Counted from the first letter of the stretch, positions 7,359-16,239 are shown. The stretch is 63,427 bases of DNA from Brevibacillus fortis (GCF_003013395.1 NZ_PXZM01000044.1:1-63427); one strand, 5' to 3'. The notes: a model not told the origin generated them from the sequence alone. Made by a program: numbers and translations.

Positions 7359-8152
7359 GTACGCCACCATCCAATCACGATTACCAAGATCACACTCGCA
7401 ACAGCTACAACTACATCACGCCAGGTAAACGTCAGCTTATTCAGCCGCGTTCTTCCCACTCCCCCGCGATAGCCACGTGCTTCCATCGCCAAAGCCAGCT
7501 CTTCTGCACGCCGAAACGCACTGACGAACAATGGGATGGCGATCGGAATCAGGTTCTTGGCTCTGCGCACGAGACTTCCACTGGTGAAATTGGCCCCTCT
7601 GGCGGTCTGCGCCTTGATGATTTTATCCGTTTCTTCCATCAGGGTCGGAATGAACCGGAGTGCAATTGACATCATCAGGGCTATATCATGAACCGGTATC
7701 CCGATCTTCCCTAGTGGTCCTAGTAAACGCTCCAAACCTTCCGTCAAATCGATTGGAGAGGTTGTCAGTGTTAGCAAGGAACTAATGAGAATCAAAAGTC
7801 CCAAGCGCAAAGAAATGAAGATCGCTTGGCGAACCCCCTGTTCTTCTACTGTAAACCATCCCCACTGAAAGTAGACCGTTCCGCCTTTCGTGATGAAGAT
7901 ATGCAAGACGACGGTAAATAAAATCAGGATCCAGACTGGCTTTAAGCTGTTTAATATATAGGACAATGAAAGCCTAGAAAGAAGTGCAGCATACAAGGTA
8001 AAACCAATGAGTATGGCGTACGTAATCGTATTGTTAGCCAGAAAAATCAGGGTAGCAAAAAGAATGATGAAGAGAAGCTTGCTTCGCGGATCTGCACGAT
8101 GTAAAAAAGATTGCCCTGGTACGTATTGACCAATTGCGATATTCTGCAGCAT
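7355..8152 (-). CDS. ecfT: EcfT, transmembrane subunit of the ECF transporter
   Basis: A 265-residue membrane protein of the energy-coupling factor module shared by several vitamin and metal S-components. Hydrophobic segments lie at about 28-60, 70-95, 115-140 and the C-terminus. The two Ala-Arg-Gly coupling motifs are visible in KAQTARGANF and AMEARGYRGG; they transmit ATPase movement. It sits directly after ecfA2 (2 bases apart) and overlaps truA. This grouping after rplQ is standard in Bacillales. Confidence 0.95.
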   Translation of the reverse strand: MLQNIAIGQYVPGQSFLHRADPRSKLLFIILFATLIFLANNTITYAILIGFTLYAALLSRLSLSYILNSLKPVWILILFTVVLHIFITKGGTVYFQWGWFTVEEQGVRQAIFISLRLGLLILISSLLTLTTSPIDLTEGLERLLGPLGKIGIPVHDIALMMSIALRFIPTLMEETDKIIKAQTARGANFTSGSLVRRAKNLIPIAIPLFVSAFRRAEELALAMEARGYRGGVGRTRLNKLTFTWRDVVVAVASVILVIVIGWWRT

Positions 8153-8154
8153 GC

Positions 8155-9027
8155 CTAGCCCTCCTTTGGTACGGACAGTCGTTCCAGCAGATGGGCAATC
8201 AGCTCTTCCTCCCGATAAAGGGAGCTCGGCAGACTAGCCTTGTCCGGCAGCATTTGATTCATATGCGATACGAGAGCAACCGTTTCCGGTACATCCAAAG
8301 ACAGCTCTCGGAGCCGATCCACTTGCATGAATACTTCCTCCGGCTTGCCCTGCAAAGCTACTTGACCTTGCGCCATCACAAGCAAATAGTCTGCATAGCG
8401 GGCTGCCTCTTCCATGCTGTGCGTTACCAATAGTGTCGTGAGGTTTTGTTCCCGATGAATCCGGTAGATCCCTTCCAGAATCGTTACTCGTCCCGCAGGA
8501 TCAAGACCCGCAGTTGGTTCATCCAATACCAGAACCTTCGGCTGCATGGCAAGAACACCAGCCAAAGCAACACGTCGCATTTGCCCGCCACTCAAATGAA
8601 ACGGCGAGCGATCCTTGATCGTGGCATAATCCAGGCCGACAATTTCAAGGGACTCCTTTACGCGCACTTCCGCCATTTCCGTTGGCAAGTCAAAGTTGAG
8701 CGGTCCAAAAGCAACATCCTTGGCAACCGTTTCTTCAAACAACTGATGTTCAGGATATTGAAAGACGAGCCCAATATCGCGCCTTTGAGAATGGGATAAT
8801 CGCCGCTTTGGAGTAATGACCGCATCACCCAGGGTAATCTGCCCTGTACTAGGCATCAGCAACCCGTTCAAGTGCTGAATAAGCGTTGACTTACCCGAGC
8901 CCGTGTGGCCAATAATTCCGACAAACGAACCGGATGGAATCGTCAGCGAAATATTGTGTAAGGCAACTCGTTCGAACGGTGTTCCCTTTGCGTAGATGTG
9001 GCTTACTTGGTCAAAAGTAATTTGCAT
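8155..9027 (-). CDS. ecfA2: EcfA2, ECF transporter ATPase
   Basis: A 290-residue ABC ATPase. Walker A is GHTGSGKST, the signature is HLSGGQMRRVA and Walker B is VLVLDEPTAGLD, with an H-loop in LLVTHSMEEA. It pairs with EcfA1 to power substrate uptake. It overlaps ecfA1 by 25 bases, which suggests translational coupling. No residue typical of a functional ABC ATPase is missing. Confidence 0.95.
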   Translation of the reverse strand: MQITFDQVSHIYAKGTPFERVALHNISLTIPSGSFVGIIGHTGSGKSTLIQHLNGLLMPSTGQITLGDAVITPKRRLSHSQRRDIGLVFQYPEHQLFEETVAKDVAFGPLNFDLPTEMAEVRVKESLEIVGLDYATIKDRSPFHLSGGQMRRVALAGVLAMQPKVLVLDEPTAGLDPAGRVTILEGIYRIHREQNLTTLLVTHSMEEAARYADYLLVMAQGQVALQGKPEEVFMQVDRLRELSLDVPETVALVSHMNQMLPDKASLPSSLYREEELIAHLLERLSVPKEG

Positions 9028-9854
9028 ACGTGCTCCACCAGCTCCTCTTGATGCAGGACAAACGGTAAATCAATCCCTTTGGAATGAAGTGCGTGTCGCA
9101 GTCGAACGGCAAATGGTACATCCAGTCCCACCTGTTTCAATCGATCTACCTCATTAAACACTTCACTCGGCTGACCCTCCATCAGGACTTCACCCGCATT
9201 CATGACGATGACCTTATCTGAATAGATGGCTTCTTCCGGAAAATGAGTAATGTTAATGATCGTGAGTCCCTCGTTACGGTTCAGTTGACGAGCCAGATTC
9301 AGCACTTCCATTCTCCCTTGTGGATCAAGCATGGCAGTCGCTTCATCCAAGATGATGACAGAAGGACGCATCGCCATAATCCCTGCGATTGCCACTCGCT
9401 GCTTTTGCCCACCAGACAGACGATGTGGTTGTGCCTGTAAATAAGACTCCATCCCTACGGAAACGAGCGCTTCATCAATACGATCTCGCATCTCTTTGGG
9501 GTCCACACCCATGTTTTCTAGGCCAAAGGCGACATCATCTTCCACTGTAGCCCCAACAATCTGATTGTCCGGGTTCTGAAAGACCATGCCAACATGTCGT
9601 CGAATCTCCCAAAGCATCTCACCATTTTTCGTATCCATTCCACTGATGAGTACAGTACCGTCCTCAGGGAGCAGCAACGCATTCATCAGCTTTGCCATCG
9701 TTGACTTACCGGAACCGTTGTGACCCAATATGGATACAAAGGAACCCTTTTGAATGGTAAGGTCAACATCTTGTAATACAGGGACCCGTTGGCCATCCTC
9801 ACCATCGTAGGTATATGAAACATCTCGCAATGCCAGCAGGTTATCTTCATTCAT
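9003..9854 (-). CDS. ecfA1: EcfA1, ECF transporter ATPase
   Basis: A 283-residue ABC ATPase, partner of EcfA2. Walker A is GHNGSGKST (44-52), the signature is RLSGGQKQRVA, and Walker B is VIILDEATAMLD, with Ala where EcfA2 has Pro. The H-loop is NITHFPEEA. A GGGGAGG lies 13 bases before the ATG at 9854, a somewhat long gap. The gene follows rplQ after a 166-base gap holding only a weak terminator-like repeat, so read-through from the alpha operon is possible. Confidence 0.95.
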   Translation of the reverse strand: MNEDNLLALRDVSYTYDGEDGQRVPVLQDVDLTIQKGSFVSILGHNGSGKSTMAKLMNALLLPEDGTVLISGMDTKNGEMLWEIRRHVGMVFQNPDNQIVGATVEDDVAFGLENMGVDPKEMRDRIDEALVSVGMESYLQAQPHRLSGGQKQRVAIAGIMAMRPSVIILDEATAMLDPQGRMEVLNLARQLNRNEGLTIINITHFPEEAIYSDKVIVMNAGEVLMEGQPSEVFNEVDRLKQVGLDVPFAVRLRHALHSKGIDLPFVLHQEELVEHVCKLLLTK

Positions 9855-9916
9855 GAGGCATTCACAACCTCCCCAGCCTTCACAGGGAACTGACTAGCAG
9901 GATTTCGATGAGAAAG

Positions 9917-9971
9917 GAAAAAAGGGTTGAATCAGAGTCCAGCCTATGACCAGATCTGCCCCCACCCTTTT
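9917..9971 (-). terminator. Possible weak terminator after rplQ
   Basis: On the minus strand AAAAGGGT and ACCCTTTT can pair around a loop of about 38 bases, followed by TTCC. The large loop makes it a poor intrinsic terminator; it may be only partial. Confidence 0.35.
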
Positions 9972-10020
9972 CGCGGTAATCTACTCGACCAAAGTCTGAG
10001 TAAATGACCTGTTACATGTA

Positions 10021-10380
10021 TTAAACGAATTCGATGTACGCCATTGGAGCAGCGTCGCCACGGCGAGGGCCGGTTTTCAGGATACGTGTGTATCCACCGT
10101 TGCGCTCTTTGAAGCGAGGAGCGATTTCATCGAACAGTTTTTGAACTGCATCGCGGCCTTCTGCATTCGCAACTTCTTTGCGAACGAAAGCAGCAACTTG
10201 ACGGCGAGCATGCAGATCGCCACGTTTCGCGAGCGTGATGATTTTTTCAGCGATTGGGCGCAGTTCTTTCGCCTTCATCTCTGTAGTTTCGATACGCTCG
10301 TTGATGATCAGGTCTGTTACCAAGTCGCGGAACAGCGCTTTACGAGCTGAGCTACGACGACCCAATTTACGTTGTGCCAT
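10021..10380 (-). CDS. rplQ: Ribosomal protein L17
   Basis: Complete 119-residue L17 of the 50S subunit. It begins MAQRKLGRRSSARKALFRDL and ends APMAYIEFV, both typical. It lies 56 bases downstream of rpoA as the last ribosomal gene of the S10-spc-alpha superoperon. Confidence 0.98.
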   Translation of the reverse strand: MAQRKLGRRSSARKALFRDLVTDLIINERIETTEMKAKELRPIAEKIITLAKRGDLHARRQVAAFVRKEVANAEGRDAVQKLFDEIAPRFKERNGGYTRILKTGPRRGDAAPMAYIEFV

Positions 10381-10436
10381 GTGGTTTACCTCCCTCTTAA
10401 TCGAGAGAACAAAAGTTTGCTTCTTGGTTTGCTATT

Positions 10437-11381
10437 CTAATCGTCGCTGCGCAGGGACAGGCCCAGTTCAGCTAACTTTTCTTGAACTTCTTCAAGAGAT
10501 TTGCGCCCCAGATTGCGTACCTTCATCATGTCCTCTTCGGTCTTCTGCGTCAGCTCTTGCACGGTATTAATACCGGCACGCTTCAAGCAGTTGTAGGAAC
10601 GAACAGAAAGATCCAGCTCTTCGATAGTCATCTCCAAGACTTTCTCTTTCTTGTCCTCTTCCTTCTCTACCATGATTTCTGCGTCCTTCGCCTCGTCAGT
10701 CAGACCGACAAACAGGTTCAGGTGCTCCGTCATGATTTTAGCGCCGAGACTCACGGCTTCTTCCGGACTGATGCTACCGTTAGTCCAAACCTCAAGTGTC
10801 AACTTATCATAGTTGGTCATTTGCCCTACACGGGTATTTTCCACTTGATAGTTAACGCGCTTGATTGGCGTGTAGATGGAATCAATCGGAATCACACCAA
10901 TAGGCAGATCCTCAGATTTGTTTCCGTCAGATTGAACATAACCACGACCACGTCCAGCTGTCATGCGGATATGCAGACGACCGCCATTGGCCAACGTTGC
11001 AATATGAAGATCAGGGTTTAAGACCTCCACATCACTGTCAGCACGGATATCTCCCGCTTTGACAACGCCTTCGCCTTCTGCATCGATCTCGATTACTTTT
11101 TCTTCATCGGAATGGATCTTCAGCGCCAAGCCTTTGATGTTCAGGATGATCTCGGTTACATCTTCAACGACGCCTTCAATCGTGGAGAATTCGTGAAGAA
11201 CCCCATCGATTTGAACAGTACGAACTGCCGCGCCTGGCAAGGACGAAAGAAGAATTCGTCTCAGCGAGTTGCCAAGGGTAGTTCCGTATCCGCGCTCTAG
11301 AGGTTCTACAACAAACTTTCCATACGAGTTGTCGTCGCTAACTTCCACAACCTCGATTTTTGGTTTTTCTATTTCTATCAT
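10437..11381 (-). CDS. rpoA: RNA polymerase alpha subunit
   Basis: A complete 314-residue alpha subunit. The N-terminal dimerisation domain (about 1-230) includes NSLRRILLSSLPGAAV, and the C-terminal domain (about 245-314) includes ELDLSVRSYNCLKRAGI and the helix-hairpin-helix MMKVRNLGRKSLEEV. The C-terminal domain contacts UP elements and regulators such as Spx. The ribosome binding site is AGGAGG. A 156-base gap to rpsK holds a nested stem-loop just upstream of that site. Confidence 0.98.
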   Translation of the reverse strand: MIEIEKPKIEVVEVSDDNSYGKFVVEPLERGYGTTLGNSLRRILLSSLPGAAVRTVQIDGVLHEFSTIEGVVEDVTEIILNIKGLALKIHSDEEKVIEIDAEGEGVVKAGDIRADSDVEVLNPDLHIATLANGGRLHIRMTAGRGRGYVQSDGNKSEDLPIGVIPIDSIYTPIKRVNYQVENTRVGQMTNYDKLTLEVWTNGSISPEEAVSLGAKIMTEHLNLFVGLTDEAKDAEIMVEKEEDKKEKVLEMTIEELDLSVRSYNCLKRAGINTVQELTQKTEEDMMKVRNLGRKSLEEVQEKLAELGLSLRSDD

Positions 11382-11406
11382 TAAACAAACCCTCCTTCAA
11401 AACGTC

Positions 11407-11449
11407 GAAATCCTGGGGTGGGCCGCATACGTGCCCACTCAGGAATTTC
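11407..11449 (-). promoter_or_regulatory. Nested stem-loop in the rpsK-rpoA spacer
   Basis: GAAATCCTG (11407-11415) pairs with CAGGAATTTC (11440-11449) with one bulged A. Inside it GTGGGC (11418-11423) pairs with GCCCAC (11433-11438). It ends about 10 bases from the rpoA ribosome binding site. No T-run follows, so it is unlikely to be a terminator; RNA processing or translational control is more likely. Confidence 0.55.
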
Positions 11450-11537
11450 CCCGGCGGTTTACCGTTTGCGTGCATGACAAGCTATAAATCAGAATTTACC
11501 ATTCTAGTATGGACATGTTCTGAACGATATAAACCAG

Positions 11538-11939
11538 TTACACGCGGCGACGTTTTGGTGGACGGCAACCGTTATGCGGAATTGGCGTCACGTCTTTAAT
11601 CATGTTCACTTCAAGACCAGTAGCTTGCAGGGAACGGATCGCAGCTTCACGACCAGCACCTGGGCCTTTTACTGATACTTCAAGGGAACGCATACCGTGT
11701 TCCATAGCAACGCGTGCAGCCGATTCAGCAGCCATTTGCGCAGCAAATGGAGTGCTTTTACGGGAGCCTTTGAAGCCGAGGGAACCAGCACTGGACCAAG
11801 AGATCGCGTTACCGTGTGGATCCGTGATAGTGACGATCGTATTGTTGAAAGTAGAACGGATGTGTGCTACGCCGACTTCAACATTCTTACGGTCACGACG
11901 ACGGGTACGAGTTGCTGTAGCTTGTTTTCTTTTCGCCAT
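11538..11939 (-). CDS. rpsK: Ribosomal protein S11
   Basis: Complete 133-residue S11 of the 30S platform. It starts MAKRKQATATRTRRRDRKN, has AHIRSTFNNTIVTITDPHGN, and ends PPKRRRV. The basic tail binds 16S rRNA near the mRNA exit. It is spaced 16 bases from rpsM in the alpha operon order rpsM-rpsK-rpoA-rplQ. Confidence 0.98.
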   Translation of the reverse strand: MAKRKQATATRTRRRDRKNVEVGVAHIRSTFNNTIVTITDPHGNAISWSSAGSLGFKGSRKSTPFAAQMAAESAARVAMEHGMRSLEVSVKGPGAGREAAIRSLQATGLEVNMIKDVTPIPHNGCRPPKRRRV

Positions 11940-11955
11940 GTCAGATTACCCTCCT

Positions 11956-12324
11956 TTACTTCTTCTTGTTTGCTACTGTACGGCGTGGACCTTTACGCGT
12001 ACGAGCATTTGTTTTAGAACGTTGACCGCGAACTGGAAGTCCACGACGATGACGGATGCCACGGAAGCAACCGATTTCCATCAGACGCTTGATGTTGAGG
12101 GAGATCTCACGACGGAGGTCACCTTCCACCTTCACAGTTTTATCGATGTACTCACGAAGTTTGTTCACTTCGTCTTCTGTCAGATCGCGAACACGAGTGT
12201 TCATGTCTACGCCAGCGGCGGACAGAATTTTTTGAGACGTGGGGCGGCCAATACCAAAAATGTAGGTAAGAGCAACTTCAACGCGTTTTTCGCGCGGCAA
12301 GTCTACGCCTGCAATACGTGCCAT
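11956..12324 (-). CDS. rpsM: Ribosomal protein S13
   Basis: Complete 122-residue S13 of the 30S head. It starts MARIAGVDLPREKRVEVALT, has the GIGRPTSQKIL helix-two-turn-helix, and carries the basic C-terminal tail NARTRKGPRRTVANKKK that contacts P-site tRNA. It follows rpmJ by 21 bases. Confidence 0.98.
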   Translation of the reverse strand: MARIAGVDLPREKRVEVALTYIFGIGRPTSQKILSAAGVDMNTRVRDLTEDEVNKLREYIDKTVKVEGDLRREISLNIKRLMEIGCFRGIRHRRGLPVRGQRSKTNARTRKGPRRTVANKKK

Positions 12325-12345
12325 GTGTCAAAAGCACCTCCTTGT

Positions 12346-12459
12346 TTACCCTTGTTTTTGCTTATGCTTCGGATTTTCACAAATAACCATTACGTTACCT
12401 TTGCGACGGATAACCTTGCATTTCTCGCAGATCGGTTTAACCGAAGGTCTCACTTTCAT
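12346..12459 (-). CDS. rpmJ: Ribosomal protein L36, zinc type
   Basis: A 37-residue L36. It begins MKVRPSVKPICEKCKVIRRK and ends HKQKQG. The Cys-x2-Cys (CEKC), a third Cys (VICEN) and a His (KHKQ) form the zinc ribbon. It sits between infA and rpsM in the usual order and is too short for most open-reading-frame lists. Confidence 0.97.
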   Translation of the reverse strand: MKVRPSVKPICEKCKVIRRKGNVMVICENPKHKQKQG

Positions 12460-12493
12460 GGTTCTTGCCTCCCTTTTCTAGGGGTTTTACTAA

Positions 12494-12712
12494 CTATTTA
12501 TAGCGGTACGTAATACGTCCGCGGGTTAAGTCGTACGGCGACAGTTCAACAGTTACTTTATCCCCCGGCAGGATACGGATAAAGTGCATGCGGATTTTTC
12601 CAGAGACGTGAGCGAGGACTTTATGTCCATTCTCTAATTCTACTCGAAACATAGCATTTGGCAAAGGTTCGATTACCGTACCTTCCACCTCAATTACATC
12701 ATCTTTTGCCAT
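12494..12712 (-). CDS. infA: Translation initiation factor IF-1
   Basis: Complete 72-residue IF-1, an OB-fold (S1-like) protein that blocks the A site during initiation. It starts MAKDDVIEVEGTVIEPLPNA and ends LTRGRITYRYK. The ribosome binding site is GGAGAG. It follows map by a gap holding a probable relic of a KOW-domain gene. Confidence 0.98.
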   Translation of the reverse strand: MAKDDVIEVEGTVIEPLPNAMFRVELENGHKVLAHVSGKIRMHFIRILPGDKVTVELSPYDLTRGRITYRYK

Positions 12713-12766
12713 GGTAAACTCTCCTTTCTTCTGCTCTTCAGTCGGACCATGAGTTTTGCGAAATGA

Positions 12767-12859
12767 TCACACAACGAACTTATCGTCGACACGTTGGACG
12801 ACAATCCCGAAGCATTCGGAACTACCGTTTTTATGTCCGTGTAAAAATCTCATAGCCAT
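12767..12859 (-). pseudogene. Probable relic of the KOW-domain gene between map and infA
   Basis: A 30-codon frame overlaps the end of map in another phase and ends in TGA at 12767. Its last part, FGIVVQRVDDKFVV, looks like the beta-strand core of the small KOW-domain RNA-binding protein (YbzG type) that sits between map and infA in many Bacilli. After the TGA the same frame continues SFRKTHGPTEEQKK into infA, reminiscent of the family's RK-rich, Pro/Lys-rich next segment. The usual glycine-rich KOW start is missing. It could also be a real small protein with a GGAAG ribosome binding site, or chance. Confidence 0.35.
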
Positions 12860-13577
12860 CTTCCGTAATCGCGATGGTGTGTTCAAAATGAGCACAAGTT
12901 TTCCGATCCACTGTTACTACCGTCCAATTGTCCTCCAATGTGCGGACATAACGTTCGCCGGCATTTACCATTGGCTCAATAGCCAACACCATGCCTGGTT
13001 TTAACCGCGGTCCTCGATCAGGAGGGCCGTAATTAGGAACCTGTGGATCTTCGTGCAAGTTTTGCCCGATCCCATGCCCCACATACTCGCGAACGAGTGT
13101 GAAGCCGGCAGCTTCTGCATGAACCTGAATTGCATGAGAGATATCAGATAAGCGTCCACCCGGAACAGCTTTTTCAAGCCCCTTGTACAACGACTCTTCC
13201 GTTACTCTGAGCAGATTCTGGTTTTCTGTTGAAATCTTACCGACCGGATACGTCCAAGCGGAGTCGCCATGGTAACCCTGAAACTGGGCACCAATGTCGA
13301 TACTGATAATGTCTCCTTCTTGCAACGCCCGTTTACCTGGGATCCCGTGTACGAGTTCTTCATTGACTGAAGCACAGATACTTCCTGGAAAGCCACCATA
13401 GCCTTTAAACGATGGAATTGCTCCCATGCTTCGAATAAAGGTCTCGGCAATTTCGTCTAGCTGCTTCGTCGTGACACCAGGCTTGATCGCCTTGGCCAGT
13501 TCTTGATGGGTGAGTGCGACGATACGACCAGCTTCGCGCATAACCTCAAGTTCTGCTTTCGACTTTAGGATAATCAT
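12831..13577 (-). CDS. map: Type I methionine aminopeptidase
   Basis: A 248-residue enzyme that removes the initiator Met from new proteins. The five metal ligands are in place: Asp in SIDIGAQFQGYHGDSAW (two), His in YVGHGIGQNLHE, Glu in AIEPMV and the final Glu in TIAITEDG. The start is ATG at 13577 with GAGGG 9 bases upstream; an in-frame TTG at 13583 is less likely. It follows adk directly, and the GAGGG site overlaps the adk stop. Confidence 0.96.
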   Translation of the reverse strand: MIILKSKAELEVMREAGRIVALTHQELAKAIKPGVTTKQLDEIAETFIRSMGAIPSFKGYGGFPGSICASVNEELVHGIPGKRALQEGDIISIDIGAQFQGYHGDSAWTYPVGKISTENQNLLRVTEESLYKGLEKAVPGGRLSDISHAIQVHAEAAGFTLVREYVGHGIGQNLHEDPQVPNYGPPDRGPRLKPGMVLAIEPMVNAGERYVRTLEDNWTVVTVDRKTCAHFEHTIAITEDGYEIFTRT

Positions 13578-13583
13578 TCGCAA

Positions 13584-14228
13584 TTACCCTCGCAACAAAG
13601 ACTTAATTTCCGCAAACACTACCTGGATATCTTGTTCTCCATCGATATCTCGCAGAAGCTCCTGTGCGGAGTAGTAGTCGATAAGTGGCTGTGTTTGCGC
13701 GATATTCACGTCAAGACGTTGTGTTACCACTTCGATCTTGTCGTCTTCACGCTGATACAGCTTACCACCGTCTTTATCACATACGTCAGCCTCTTTTGGA
13801 GGATTGAACATCGTGTGATAGCTAGCACCACAAACAGGGCAGATCCAGCGACCGGTCAGACGTTCAATCAATTGCTCGCGTTGAACGTTGATGTTAATTA
13901 CATGGTCAATTTCGCGTCCCAGCTCTTTTACGGTAGCTGTCAACGCTTCCGCCTGAGGAACTGTGCGCGGAAAACCATCTAAGAGGAATCCCTTTGCGCA
14001 GTCTTCCATCGAAAGGCGCTCCCGCACAATACCAATGACGACCTCGTCTGGGACGAGATGACCTTTATCCATGTAGGATTTAGCCTCTAGTCCGAGCGGC
14101 GTTTCATTTTTGACCGCAGCTCGGAACATGTCGCCAGTCGAAATGTGCGGAATGTCAAACTCTTTTACGATACGTTCTGCCTGTGTCCCTTTACCGGCTC
14201 CAGGCAGTCCCATCAGAATTATATTCAA
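13584..14228 (-). CDS. adk: Adenylate kinase
   Basis: A 214-residue kinase that interconverts ATP, AMP and ADP. The P-loop is GLPGAGKGT near residue 7. The LID carries a zinc site CPVC...VCDKD (three Cys and one Asp), as in Bacillus. The start is taken as TTG at 14228 because this gives the family start MNIILMGLPG and puts GGAGGG 8 bases upstream. An ATG two codons earlier (14234) would sit only 2-3 bases from that site. It lies between secY and map in the spc operon. Confidence 0.96.
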   Translation of the reverse strand: MNIILMGLPGAGKGTQAERIVKEFDIPHISTGDMFRAAVKNETPLGLEAKSYMDKGHLVPDEVVIGIVRERLSMEDCAKGFLLDGFPRTVPQAEALTATVKELGREIDHVININVQREQLIERLTGRWICPVCGASYHTMFNPPKEADVCDKDGGKLYQREDDKIEVVTQRLDVNIAQTQPLIDYYSAQELLRDIDGEQDIQVVFAEIKSLLRG

Positions 14229-14284
14229 GTCCATTCCCTCCGTCCCATCAAAAAGCAGAAGCTTTTCTGTAAACATCTAAGTCA

Positions 14285-15580
14285 TTACTTGATAAACCCT
14301 TGGTAGTGGCGTTTGATCATCTGACTTTCAATCTGCTTCATTGTATCCAAGCATACCCCGACCACGATCAAGAGCGATGTACCGCCGATGAAAATGGATT
14401 GCGGCAAGTTTGCAATACTACCGAAGAAGAATGGCAAAATGGCAATTGTCATAAGGAACAAAGCGCCCGCCAATGTTAACCGGTTTAACGTACGAGTAAT
14501 GAATACCTCAGTGTTTTTACCAGGTCGGATACCAGGAATGTAACCGCCATTTTTTCTCATGTTCTCTGCCATTTGTACAGGATTGATCTGTACGAATGTG
14601 TAGAAGTAGGTGAATCCGAGAATCAAGATAGCGTAGAGCGTCATTCCTAATGGTTTGTTGACTTGGAAGTTCTCATAAATCCAGTTGGCAAATCCTTGTC
14701 CAGATGCATCCACCCAGAACTGAGCAATTGTTGACGGGAACATTACCAGCGATACCGCAAAGATAACAGGAATAACACCAGCAGAGTTGATTTTCAGTGG
14801 AATGTGGGTAGATTGACCACCGTACATTTTGCGTCCAACCACTCGTTTCGCATATTGCACTGGAATCTTACGAAGACCTTGCTGCATAAAGATAACCCCG
14901 ACAATAATGGCGAGGACCACCAATAGGATAAGCAGAACTTTGACGATGCTGAAAAAGATGTTTACAGATGGATCACCAAACATCGTGGTGTAAATCGTCG
15001 CAGCTGCATTAGGCAATCCAGCAACGATCCCGGCAACGATCAGGATCGAAATCCCGTTACCGATACCCTTCTCCGTAATCTGTTCCCCCATCCACATCAT
15101 GAATGCGGTCCCAGCTGTCAAAGTCAACGCAATGAGTGCATAGCTACTAACCGACGTGTCGTTTAGCAATCCAGGCGCCATATTGTTGAATCCAATCGTC
15201 ATCCCTACAGACTGAATCAAACCAAGGATGATGGTAGCGTAACGGGTAACGGTAGCAATCTTGCGACGGCCAACTTCCCCTTCACGAGCCCATTGCGTAA
15301 GCTTAGGCACAACATCCATGGACATCAGCTGCATGATAATCGATGCCGTAATGTACGGCATGATACCCATGGCAAAAATCGAGAAGTTTTGCAGTGCTCC
15401 ACCAGAGAAGGTGTTCAACAAGCCCAGTAATTGGTTTGTGTTCTGCTGAAACAACTCGACGTTTACGTTAGGAACTGGCACGAAGCTTCCGATCCGGAAA
15501 ACAACCAGCATCATGAGCGTAAAAAGGATCTTACTACGCAAGTCGCTAATCTTAAAAATGTTAGTTAAGGACGCTAACAT
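14285..15580 (-). CDS. secY: SecY, protein translocase channel
   Basis: A 431-residue channel subunit with ten transmembrane helices. Hallmarks include RIGSFVPVPNVN in the first helix, PYITASIIMQLM, the plug region and the cytosolic loop RVVGRKMYGGQSTHIPLKIN. It works with SecE (encoded at 43011) and SecA. The ATG overlaps the rplO stop as TAATG, implying translational coupling. Confidence 0.98.
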   Translation of the reverse strand: MLASLTNIFKISDLRSKILFTLMMLVVFRIGSFVPVPNVNVELFQQNTNQLLGLLNTFSGGALQNFSIFAMGIMPYITASIIMQLMSMDVVPKLTQWAREGEVGRRKIATVTRYATIILGLIQSVGMTIGFNNMAPGLLNDTSVSSYALIALTLTAGTAFMMWMGEQITEKGIGNGISILIVAGIVAGLPNAAATIYTTMFGDPSVNIFFSIVKVLLILLVVLAIIVGVIFMQQGLRKIPVQYAKRVVGRKMYGGQSTHIPLKINSAGVIPVIFAVSLVMFPSTIAQFWVDASGQGFANWIYENFQVNKPLGMTLYAILILGFTYFYTFVQINPVQMAENMRKNGGYIPGIRPGKNTEVFITRTLNRLTLAGALFLMTIAILPFFFGSIANLPQSIFIGGTSLLIVVGVCLDTMKQIESQMIKRHYQGFIK

Positions 15581-16020
15581 TAGATCACCTCGGTTGTTCC
15601 ACCGACTTGAGCGATCTTCTCAGCAGCAGCTCCGGAGAACTTGTGAGCTTTTACAGTCAGCTTCACAGTCAGTTCACCGTTAGCAAGAACCTTAACACCA
15701 TCGCGCAGCGCACTGATAACACCAGTTTCTTTCAACAGTTCAGGTGTTACTACAGTGCCCTCTTCGAAACGGTTCAGCGCGTCCAAGCTAACAATCGCAA
15801 ATTCTTTGCGGCTGATGTTAGTGAAACCACGCTTAGGCAGACGACGGTACAATGGGTTTTGACCACCCTCGAAACCAGGGCGAACACCGCCACCAGAACG
15901 AGCGTTTTGACCTTTGTGACCTTTACCAGCAGTTTTGCCAGTACCGCTACCAATACCGCGACCGATGCGCTTACGAGTGTGACGGGATCCTTCTGCAGGT
16001 TGCAGTTCATGCAATTTCAT
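15580..16020 (-). CDS. rplO: Ribosomal protein L15
   Basis: A 146-residue L15 of the 50S subunit. It begins [20 protein letters not shown], with the Gly-rich rRNA-binding stretch [15 protein letters not shown]. The start at 16020 has AGGAGGTG upstream; an ATG-like start at 16029 falls inside that site. Its stop overlaps the secY start. Confidence 0.98.
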
Positions 16021-16053
16021 ACGTTGCACCTCCTAACTAATTGAGATGATCAA

Positions 16054-16239
16054 TTAAGCTTCTACTTCTTTCACTTCAACCAAGTGCTTCACTTTGAAAA
16101 CCATTCCACGGATTGCAGCGTTATCTTCCTTCACTACAGTGGAGTTGATTTTGCGAAGACCCAGAGCTTTTACAGTGTCTTGTTGGTCAACAGTGCGACC
16201 AATCAAGCTGCGTTTGAGGGTGATTTGCAATTTTGCCAT
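16054..16239 (-). CDS. rpmD: Ribosomal protein L30
   Basis: A 61-residue L30 that begins MAKLQITLKRSLIGRTVDQQ and ends VKHLVEVKEVEA. The start at 16239 lies after GGAGGGAATGAAA; the preceding ATG at 16245 would be only 2 bases from the ribosome binding site. It follows rpsE as in all Bacillales spc operons. Confidence 0.97.
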   Translation of the reverse strand: MAKLQITLKRSLIGRTVDQQDTVKALGLRKINSTVVKEDNAAIRGMVFKVKHLVEVKEVEA

